Origin: Sceloporus undulatus
Taxonomy: Eukaryota > Chordata > Lepidosauria > Squamata > Phrynosomatidae
Reading direction: 5' to 3'
Assembly (NCBI RefSeq): GCF_019175285.1
Contig: NC_056523.1
Span: 292,358,124 to 292,422,123, forward strand
Length of the DNA: 64,000 bases
This document shows, piece after piece, positions 1 to 7,492 of the stretch; positions within the stretch are counted from its first letter, which is position 1; each line of letters begins with the position of its first letter. A program made the position numbers and the translations under genes. Under the pieces are notes generated by a model, which saw only the letters and a list, made by a program, of their open reading frames with translations, had not been told where the DNA came from and ran no database searches.

Positions 1-312
1 AGGCAGTGTATACTAGTTTAATGATATCTAGTTTAACACTGTCTTACATACTCTACAGTGTCTACATATTTCAGTGTACAGTATTAATACATCAACTGAG
101 AGCCATCTGGAACGCTTTCACTTTTCACTTTGTGTTGAACTCCAAACCATAGGTGGGGAAGAGGGAACGATACCTCAGTGACACCAACCAAAGGCTATGC
201 GAGGATTTAGTGTTATGGGAGAAGAATCAGGTGTTAACTCTTTTATTTTATATATTTTATTTGTATGCCGTCTTTCTCCCAGAAGGGACTCAATCCAGGT
301 ATGTTATATATA

Positions 313-346
<34 letters not shown>

Positions 347-659
347 CCTGAAAGTATTTCCTCTGTTAAATCCTACATAGGTTGCTCATAAGAATGCATT
401 CCTATAAGATGCACAAATGCATGCACCAGGAATTAGTATGTTACCTTTTGAAGAACAGGCTCTGGCCCAATGTCCCTTGCTTTAGTGCTGCTCACTAGTT
501 CAGCACTAATCTTGTGTAGCAAGCATCATCCTGTAGCTTTCATAAGTGATGAACAAGGAAGAGGTTCATAGCAGCAACATGACATAGCAAGCATTGATTA
601 TGTGGGAGTGTTGGATTTAGACCAACTTAATTACCTAGCTGCAAAGTTCATTGAAGGGA
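1..659. other. No gene seen; AT-rich DNA with an (AT)n run
   Basis: Nothing coding is supported. A TA dinucleotide run lies at about 309-343. If DMGDH exon 1 is correct, this is part of its first intron. Confidence 0.5.
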
Positions 660-750
660 CAACTTTTTCCAGGCAAGCATTCTCTGAAGATGCCAGCCAC
701 AGATGCCAGCCCAAAAAACCCACAAAAAACTACGACAATAGGTTGGTCTG
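660..750 (+). repeat. Dispersed repeat fragment shared with 18860-18960
   Basis: The words GCATTCTCTGAAGATGCCAG and CCACAGATGCCAGC match a segment near 18862 (GCATTCTCTGACGATGCCAG, CCACAGCTGCTGGC). The other copy lies in a probable Penelope-like remnant, so this may be a 3' fragment of the same family. A (CCCTG)n run follows at 755-778. Confidence 0.5.
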
Positions 751-1037
751 TCCCCTGCCCTGCCCTGCCCTGCCCTGTTCCATTCTGATAGGATGCTACC
801 CAAAATGGTGGTCAGTAGACTGCTGCCAGTCCCTGATCCGCCTGGCGCTGGTCTCTGGAGAGCTTTCAGGAAAGAAAGGAACTACTGTATTGTAACTAGT
901 GGGCATAAATATGGTACCAGTCCAAGGGGAGCATGTTGGGAGAGTTGCCAACCCCCACATCTAATAGTTTAAGAAGTCCTACATTACAATCTACCTCACA
1001 CAGTTGCTGTGAGAATTAAATAAGGAAAACTATATAC

Positions 1038-1192
1038 ATTATGCAAAGGGATCTTGCAGCACTTTCGAGACTAACTGAAAGACAGAAGTTGGTAGCACAC
1101 GCTTTTGTAGAATTGAGCCTACTTCCTCAAATGTGTAGTCTCAAAGGCACTGCAAGATCCTTTTGCATACTGATTTTCCAGACTAATATGGC
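1038..1192. repeat. Short hairpin element (GATCTTGCAGCAC family)
   Basis: Begins GGGATCTTGCAGCACTTTCG and ends with the inverted form AAGGCACTGCAAGATCC. The centre holds CTACTTCCTCAAATGTG. The same family occurs at 2560-2940, 8360-8580 and 62130-62330. Probably a non-autonomous DNA transposon; superfamily not assigned. Confidence 0.7.
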
Positions 1193-1363
1193 TAGGCCTT
1201 TGAATTCTCTATGCACTATGATACCCTGAACTCTCTGGAAGAAGAGTGAGAGTGAAAAAAACCAACCCCAAATTAATTAATATTACTTTCACTTTGGTGT
1301 AAATTGTATTCTACAGTAACTTTAAACGTACTCAGGTACAATTGAATTCAATCTAAGTTTGTA

Positions 1364-1523
1364 CAATAGGCTCTTCATATCTGCTGGGGTTTGGTTCAAA
1401 GACCACCACTATCCCCTGTGGATACCAAAATCCATGGATGTTGAAGTCCCATTAAATACAATGGCACAGTAAAATGGTGTCCCTTATATAAAATGACCAA
1501 ATCAAGGTTTGCCTGTATACATA

Positions 1524-1564
<41 letters not shown>

Positions 1565-1627
1565 GTATGCATGTATGTATTTTCAAGCCAGGGATGGTTG
1601 AATCCATGTATATAGAGGGCCAACTGT
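1364..1627. mobile_element. Tigger-like MITE with TA target site
   Basis: 264 bp. Its ends read CAATAGGCTCTTCATAT and, inverted, CAGTTGGCCCTCTATAT, each flanked by TA (1362-1363 and 1628-1629), as for Tc1/mariner-pogo elements. A (GT)n run of about 33 bases at 1528-1560 sits inside. Confidence 0.65.
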
Positions 1628-1718
1628 ATTCACTTCCTGTATACATCATTCTCAAAACAATTTTATCAAACAAGGAAAATGGGAAGTCAAGTCCCCAGAA
1701 CATCCCACATTTCCCATG

Positions 1719-1934
1719 TGTTTGTGTGTACTTTCAAGTCACCCATCAACTTATGATGATCCCATGAATGTCACTGGGTTTTTCTTGGTGTTGTGCCAGT
1801 TCCTTCCTCTGAAATGCAGGCTACAGTTTCTGGTATTCCTTGGTGGTCTCCCACCCAAGAACTAACCAGCGCTGACCCTGATTGGCTTCCAAGATCAAAT
1901 GGGGGTCTGGTGCCTTTGGGGTATTTAGGTCCTG
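1719..1934 (-). repeat. 5S rRNA-derived SINE with Bov-B-like tail
   Basis: Read on the - strand, 1931-1820 follows 5S rRNA through its internal promoter. The + strand shows GGTCTCCCACCCAAGAACTA and TTGGCTTCCAAGATCAAATG, against 5S complement words GGTCTCCCATCCAAGTACTA and TAGCTTCCGAGATCAGACG. The tail at 1719-1790 resembles the SINE/Bov-B tail (CTTTCAAGTCACCCATCAAC). It is therefore a SINE, not a functional 5S gene; many positions have diverged. Confidence 0.75.
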
Positions 1935-1943
1935 CTAACATTT

Positions 1944-2107
1944 CATTGTTGTGTCCCTTCAAGTCATTTCCCACTTATGGCGCCCCCCTTATCATGGGGT
2001 TTCCTTGGCAAGATTTGTTCAGAGGAGGTTTGCCATTGCTTTCCCCTGAGGCTGAGAGAGTGTGACTCACTCAAGTGGGTTTTATGACTGAGCTGGCAAT
2101 CCCAAAC
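1944..2107 (-). repeat. tRNA-type squamate SINE (Sauria-like), 5'-truncated
   Basis: Starts with the tail complement TTGTTGTGTCCCTTCAAGTC, then TTCCTTGGCAAGATTTGTTC, GTTTGCCATTGCTTTCC and GAGAGAGTGTGACTC. The tRNA-like head is missing. It abuts the 5S SINE on the same strand. Confidence 0.8.
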
Positions 2108-2205
2108 AACCAGGTTTTTTGTTTGTTTGTTTGTTTTGAGGGGAAGCAGTTTGCTTGTGAATTTGGTCTGAGATTGAGTTCCACTCTTTTGGCCAGAGTT
2201 AGGCT

Positions 2206-2516
2206 ATGTCTGCATTGCAGAAATAATCTGCTTTGGCACCACTGCCATGGCTCCAGGCTATGGACTTCTGGCAATAGTAGTTGGTTGTGGCACCAGAGCT
2301 TTGCTCTGGGATATTTCTGGGAGCTGGGTGACCTAGGGCACGTCACACTCTCTCAGCATGAGGAAAAGGCAATGGCAAACTCCCTCTGTACAAATCTTGG
2401 CAAAGAAAACGCCAGCTCTGGTGCCACAACAAACTACCATGCCCAGAATTCCATAGCCCTGAGCCATGGCTGTCAAAGCGGTGCCAGGGTGGATTAATTT
2501 CTCCAGTGCGTAGGCA
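2206..2516. mobile_element. Palindromic MITE interrupted by a SINE piece
   Basis: The left arm runs from CTGCATTGCAGAAATAATCT to GGCACCAGAGCT, the right arm from CAGCTCTGGTGCCACAACAA to GGATTAATTTCTCCAGTGCG. The two arms are inverted copies carrying ACTACNNTNCCCAGAATTCC-type cores. A SINE fragment fills the centre. Confidence 0.75.
2324..2412 (+). repeat. SINE fragment nested in a palindromic MITE
   Basis: GTGACCTAGGGCACGTCACA, then CTCTCTCAGC, GGCAATGGCAAACTCC and CAAATCTTGGCAAAGAAAAC match the body of the tRNA-type SINE. MITE sequence continues on both sides. Confidence 0.75.
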
Positions 2517-2539
2517 GCCTAACTCTGGCCAAAGGAGGT

Positions 2540-2940
2540 AGATTCAAAGATATAACTATGTTAGTCTGTAGAATCAGTATGCAGAGATATCTTGCAGCAC
2601 TTTTGAGTCTCACTGAAATAAAGAAGTTGGCAGCATGAGCTTTCCTAGACATCAATCTACTTCCTCAGATGCATTTCATAGAGCATACAGTATTCATATA
2701 TTCTCCAAATGCATCTGAGGAAATAGACTGAAGTCTACGAAATGCATCTGAAGAAATAGAGTGAGGTTTACANNNNNNNNNNAAATGCATCTGAGGAAGC
2801 AGTCTGAAGTCTAGGAAATGCATCTGAGGAAGCAGTCTGAAGTCTAGGAAATGCATCTGAGGAAGTAGACTGAAGTCTAGGAAAGCTCATGCTGCAAATT
2901 TGTTTCTTTCAATGAGTCTCAAAGGGGCAGCAAGATCACT
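2540..2940. repeat. Hairpin element with an internal 33-bp tandem expansion
   Basis: The left end AGATATCTTGCAGCACTTTT and right end CTCAAAGGGGCAGCAAGATC belong to the short hairpin family. Its centre has been duplicated in 33-bp steps from about 2707 to 2885 (AAATGCATCTGAGGAAGCAG plus TCTGAAGTCTAGG; starts at 2783, 2816 and 2849). A 10-N gap at 2773-2782 falls in the array. Confidence 0.8.
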
Positions 2941-3044
2941 CTGGCCAAAAGAGTGGAACTCAATCCCAGACCAAATCCTCAAGCGCACCGCTTCCAAAAA
3001 ACCGTCCCCTAGTAGTTAGGGGTTGCCAGATGGGCCACAAAACC

Positions 3045-3110
3045 GACTTGAACGAGTCACACTCTCTCAGCCTGAAGGGAAAGCAAGGGCAAACCTCTTG
3101 TGAACAAGAA
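3045..3110 (+). repeat. Short fragment of tRNA-type SINE
   Basis: GAGTCACACTCTCTCAGCCT followed by GCAAGGGCAAACCTC matches the body of the SINE seen elsewhere in the window. No head or tail. Confidence 0.6.
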
Positions 3111-3197
3111 CACCAGAAGTCTAGGGCCAGAAGCAATTACTTTTCCGAAGGTGGAAGGGCAAGAGGCAATCCTGCCACTGGGGCAGACTGGACTCAC

Positions 3198-3301
3198 CAG
3201 CCCTGAGAGCTCTGGCCGGAGGAGGCAAAGGGCCGAGGGAAGGCGGGCTCTCGGAGGCCCCGCTTGGAGGGGAGCAGTCTCAGCAGGGCTCCCCGGAGCA
3301 T
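3198..3301 (-). CDS. DMGDH: Probable first coding exon of dimethylglycine dehydrogenase
   Basis: On the - strand an ATG at 3301 with a GCC before it opens MLRGALLRLLPSKRGLREPA and continues for 34 codons plus two bases to donor GTGAGT (3197-3192). The peptide is rich in Arg and Leu with almost no acid residues, as expected for a mitochondrial leader. Human DMGDH starts MLRPGAQLLRGLLLRS, which is similar in style. In human, DMGDH lies divergently beside the BHMT2/BHMT cluster, so position and strand also fit. DMGDH is a mitochondrial flavoprotein converting dimethylglycine, the BHMT product, to sarcosine. No second exon is seen in the 3.2 kb to the left, so intron 1 must run out of the window. 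An in-frame ATG further upstream (3427) is possible but less likely. Confidence 0.55.
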
Positions 3302-3560
3302 GGCTTCTCCCTGGCGGGGCTCTCTGGCTGCCCCGCTCTCCCCTCGCAAGACCAACCAGGAGGCCGCCACCAGCTTCTTCCGCTCCCAGTTTGGGCACCG
3401 CTGCTGTGCTGCTGACCCTCCGGCCAATCCCTCAGCCCAAGGAGCCAGCCCCGCCCAGCCCCTCCCAGGCCAAAGTTACTCTCCTGGACTACAACTCCCA
3501 AGGGATCGCAGTCGCGGGGCTTGAGGGCTTTTGGAGCGTCTGGAAACCAGGTTCATTAAG
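3302..3560 (-). promoter_or_regulatory. DMGDH: GC-rich promoter region of the divergent gene (probable DMGDH)
   Basis: A GC- and CpG-enriched stretch with no TATA box. It contains a GC box (CCCCGCCC near 3447), a CCAAT word in + orientation near 3423, and ACTACAACTCCCA at about 3489-3501, which resembles the ZNF143 promoter motif. This looks like a TATA-less housekeeping promoter firing leftward. Transcript start not determined. Confidence 0.5.
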
Positions 3561-3704
3561 AGACGTATTGAAGCAACTGACAGTAGTCTACTCGCCCAAA
3601 GGGAAACCCTGGAGAATACTTGCCCCTAGGAGCTTATTGTTAAAAGGGGAAATGCAGCTCCCCATGGAAAAGTCATACATGCCCATAGAGAAGACACACC
3701 TGTC

Positions 3705-4100
3705 CATGTTTGCCCATGGGCAAGTGTCCGCCAATGTTTCTCTATGGGCAAGTATGTTTCCCCTGTGGGCAAGTATTCCCCTATGTATCTCTACGGGGAA
3801 GTATGGCTTCCCTATGGGCAAGTATTCTCCTATGTATCTCTATTGGCAAGCATGGTTTCTCTATGGGCAAGTTTTCTCCTACGTATCTCTATGGGCAAGT
3901 ATGGTTTCCCTATGGGCACATATTCTCCTATGTAACTCTGTGGGCAAGAAGGATTTCCCTGTGGGCACGTATACTCCTATGTATCTGTATGGTCAAGTTT
4001 TCTCCTATGTAACTCTGTGGGCAAGTATGGTTTCCCTATGGCACATATTCTCCTATGTAACTCTCTGGGCACGAATGGTTTTCCTGTGGACCATGACAGC
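3705..4100. repeat. 49-bp minisatellite, about 8 units
   Basis: Unit TCTCTATGGGCAAGTATGGT + TTCCCTATGGGCAAGTATTC + TCCTATGTA. Unit starts at 3788 and 3837 are exactly 49 apart. One unit near 3984 is shortened by a deletion. Each unit itself contains two copies of TATGGGCAAGTAT. Because 49 is not a multiple of 3 and the strand has few stops, it produces a chance long reading frame; I do not call it coding. Confidence 0.9.
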
Positions 4101-4587
4101 TCAAGTGGTGTCAAACCAGTTTATTTCTGAAGTGTGGATGCAGCCAGAGACATGCTTTCTTTGGTGGTGGTGGTGGTGGTGGTGTGTTACTAGTTACAAA
4201 AAACAGTCAGTTCATTGTGTAACTTTCCTGAGGTGTTTCCTGCTGCAGCAAGGATAACTGAAAGACCTGAGGCGCCTCAAAGCTTAACTAACTTCAGCTG
4301 TTGTTTGCTTTCTGTGGCATGGGATCTCGAGCTAAAGAGTGTTTTGTGAACTAGCTTCTTGGCCCACACTAGAAAACAGAGAACTCCTTGTATCCAGCCA
4401 TCTAAATGCTCTCTTTGAAAAGATGGGATCTTTCTGAGGGGGTAATATGGACAGAGAGGAAGAAAAAAAGCAGATACAGTAAGTAGGTTCATTCCACCTA
4501 TTAAGACCTACTAGAAAACAACGACACTGCTTGGTAAGATGGAGAGCAGTTCAGACAGAGGAAGACCTCACATGACAAGTGGATAGA

Positions 4588-4799
4588 CTCAGGCTGCATC
4601 TGCACTGTAGAAATCACACAGGTCCAAACAGAGACTGCTTTAATTGCCCTGATACAATGCTAAGGTATCCTGGGAGATGTAGTTTTGTGAGACATTTAGC
4701 ACTTCTCTGTCAGAGAGCTCTTGTTACAATAAAGTACATATCCCAGGATTCCATTGCATTGAGTCAAGGAAGTTGAAGCAGTCCCAAACTGGAATTATT
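4588..4799. mobile_element. Palindromic MITE that founds the 45-bp array
   Basis: Opens GCTGCATCTGCACTGTAGAA, passes CTGGGAGATGTAGTTTTGTG, TCTGTCAGAGAGCTC and ATCCCAGGATTCCATTGC, and ends AGCAGTCCCAAACTGGAATT. This is a full-length copy of the family also at 7589-7800, with its right end running without a break into the tandem array. Confidence 0.85.
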
Positions 4800-6404
4800 N
4801 NNNNNNNNNTCCTCAGTATGTTTTGGACCAAAGTGGTCTCAAACTGGAATTATTTCCTCAGTATGTTTTGGACCAAAGTGGTCTCAAACTGGAATTATTT
4901 CCTCAGTATGTTTTGGACCAAAGTGGTCCCAAACTGGAATTATTTCCTCAGTATGTTTTGGACCAAAGTGGTNNNNNNNNNNNNNNNNNNNNNNNNNNNN
5001 NNNNNNNNNNNNNNNNNNNNNNNNNNNNNNNNNNNNNNNNNNNNNNNNNNNNNNNNNNNNNNNNNNNNNNNNNNNNNNNNNNNNNNNNNNNNNNNNNNNN
5101 NNNNNNNNNNNNNNNNNNNNNNNNNNNNNNNNNNNNNNNNNNNNNNNNNNNNNNNNNNNNNNNNNNNNNNNNNNNNNNNNNNNNNNNNNNNNNNNNNNNN
5201 NNNNNNNNNNNNNNNNNNNNNNNNNNNNNNNNNNNNNNNNNNNNNNNNNNNNNNNNNNNNNNNNNNNNNNNNNNNNNNNNNNNNNNNNNNNNNNNNNNNN
5301 NNNNNNNNNNNNNNNNNNNNNNNNNNNNNNNNNNNNNNNNNNNNNNNNNNNNNNNNNNNNNNNNNNNNNNNNGTCCCAAACTGGAATTATTTCCTCAGTA
5401 TGTTTTGGACCAAAGTGGTCCCAAACTGGTATTATTTCTGCATGTGTTTTGGACCAAAGTGGTCTCAAACTGGAATTATTTCTGCAGTATGTTTTGGACC
5501 AAAGTGGTCCCAAACTGGAATTATTTCTGCAGTATGTTTTGGACCAAAGTGGTCCCAAACTGGAATTATTTCCTCAGTATGTTTTGGACCAAAGTGGTCC
5601 CAAACTGGAATTATTTCCTCATTATGTTTTGGACCAAAGTGGTCCCAAACTGGAATTATTTCCTCAGTATGTTTTGGACCAAAGTGGTCTCAAACTGGAA
5701 TTATTTCCTCAGTATGTTTTGGACCAAAGTGGTCCCAAACTGGAATTATTTCCTCAGTATGTTTTGGACCAAAGTGGTCCCAAACTGGTATTATTTCTGC
5801 ATGTGTTTTGGACCAAAGTGGTCCCAAACTGGAATTATTTCCTCAGTCTGTTTTGGACCAAAGTGGTCCCAAAGTGGTATTATTTCTGCATGTGTTTTGG
5901 ACCAAAGTGGTCCCAAACTGGAATTATTTCTGCATGTGTTTTGGACCAAAGTGGTCCCAAACTGGAATTATTTCTGCATGTGTTTTGGACCAAAGTGGTC
6001 TCAAACTGGAATTATTTCTGCAGTATGTTTTGGACCAAAGTGGTCCCAAACTGGAATTATTTCCTCAGTATGTTTTGGACCAAAGTGGTCCCAAACTGGT
6101 ATTATTTCTGCATGTGTTTTGGACCAAAGTGGTCTCAAACTGGTATTATTTCCTCAGTATGTTTTGGACCAAAGTGGTCCCAAACTGGAATTATTTCCTN
6201 NNNNNNNNNCAGTATGTTTTGGACCAAAGTGGTCCCAAACTGGAATTATTTCCTCAGTATGTTTTGGACCAAAGTGGTCTCAAACTGGAATTATTTCTGC
6301 AGTATGTTTTGGACCAAAGTGGTCCCAAACTGGAATTATTTCCTCAGTATGTTTTGGACCAAAGTGGTCTCAAACTGGTATTATTTCTGCATGTGTTTTG
6401 GACT
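4782..6404. repeat. 45-bp minisatellite (MITE-derived), at least 26 units
   Basis: Unit GTCCCAAACTGGAATTATTT + CCTCAGTATGTTTTGGACCA + AAGTG, 45 bp. Variants carry CTGCAGTATG or the one-base-shorter CTGCATGTG, GTCTC for GTCCC, and TGGTATT for TGGAATT. Visible DNA totals about 1.2 kb. Gaps at 4800-4809, 4973-5372 (400 N) and 6200-6209 hide the true length. It ends in GGACTTCAGAG, about 330 bp before the BHMT TATA box. Confidence 0.95.
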
Positions 6405-6688
6405 TCAGAGTTCCCTCGCTCAAATGGTCGTCATGACTCCAGGTCGACCTGAAGGCAGCTAAAAACAACAACCAGCAGCTATTAAAACCCCCTCCTCGGA
6501 CCCTTAATGGCTCCTTCACGCCCCTCATTTATTTATTTGTGCCTTTACTGATTTTAGCGTGGAGGGAGGGAGCACCCACCGCCCTCTGAGAGAAATGCAC
6601 TCGAGGCTTTACCTCACAGCGCCTCTGTTCGAGAGGCCGTTATTTATTTTACCTCGCGCTCATGGAGCGCTGACGAGGCAGCCATTCC

Positions 6689-6839
6689 TCCAATCAGCGT
6701 CCAGCTCGGGATGCCCCGCCCCCCAGCGGACTATATATAAGGGGCGCAGGGAGGGCTTCTGTTCTGTTTCTGTTGTTCCTCTGCGCTGGTGGCACTTTGT
6801 CTCTATCTTGGGCTCTTGTCAGTCTCTGAACGGGAGATC
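6689..6839 (+). promoter_or_regulatory. BHMT: BHMT core promoter and 5' UTR
   Basis: A TATA box (TATATATAA, 6732-6740) lies 100 bases before the start codon. A CCAAT box is at 6690-6694 and a GC box (CCCCGCCCC) at 6714-6722. With usual spacing the transcription start falls near 6762-6770, giving a 5' UTR of about 75 bases with no intervening ATG. The stretch 6410-6690 upstream is not obviously repetitive and holds AT-rich words such as TTATTTATTTG that could bind forkhead factors; that is only a suggestion. Confidence 0.75.
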
Positions 6840-6875
6840 ATGGCACCTATTGGAGGGACTGTGAAAGCCAAGAAG
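6840..6875 (+). CDS. BHMT: BHMT coding exon 1
   Basis: Encodes residues 1-12 ([12 protein letters not shown]), one residue longer than the human start. Ends in phase 0 at AAG followed by donor GTAATG. A palindromic MITE begins only about 18 bases inside the intron. Confidence 0.93.
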
Positions 6876-7450
6876 GTAATGTTTGGGACTTTAACTGCAT
6901 CTGTACTTGGGAAATAAACCAGTTTGAGACTACTTCTACTGCCATGGCTCAAGGCTATGGAATTCTGGAAACCTCTGGTGCCACAACAAACTACAGTTCC
7001 CAGAATTCCATAGCCTTGAGCCATGGCAGTGAAAGTAGTCTCAAACTACTGTCTCCCTATTATAGGGACTGAAGGCGGGGAACAGCAAATTTAAAACAGT
7101 GCAGTTTAAACATAATAGTTTTTCCCCATTTTTAAAAAGTTTTTATATATTCTTTTCACAATAAAAAATATATTAAAAAAATAAAAACACTACAGAAAGT
7201 GTTAGAATGCATCAATATAAAATTTAAAAAACACACACACCTAAAGTATTTTAAAAGTCAAAACGATTGTTCATTCATGTTTAAAATGTATTTAAAAGTC
7301 TATAAAGATTTAGACAGTTCATTCTGACATATTTTTTCCACAGCTCCAGAAGTTTTAGTTTTGTAATATGGAAAATGCACGACTGAGATTTAGGCATAAT
7401 GGATCTTTGTGCTGAGCTGGGAGGAAGGTGGGATATAAACAAACATAAAC

Positions 7451-7492
<42 letters not shown>

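Noticed and set aside
1820-1931. Functional 5S rRNA gene
   Set aside because: Too many changes from 5S rRNA, no T-run terminator in place, and it is fused to a SINE tail.
3100-4257. 385-codon frame on the + strand through the GC island and 49-bp array
   Set aside because: It overlaps the better supported - strand exon, continues into a minisatellite, and shows no domain or splice context.
4782-6404. CRISPR-like repeat array
   Set aside because: Units are contiguous with no unique spacers, and the DNA is from a vertebrate nucleus.
4773-6452. Long reading frames (over 300 codons, repeating VVPNWNYFLSMFWTK-type text) across the 45-bp array
   Set aside because: The unit length is a multiple of three and lacks stops in several frames, on both strands, so open frames arise automatically. 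Unit variants one base shorter change frame at will, and the array derives from a non-coding MITE.
7451-7491. Poly-Asn coding run
   Set aside because: It is the (AAT)n tail of an L2 3' end.
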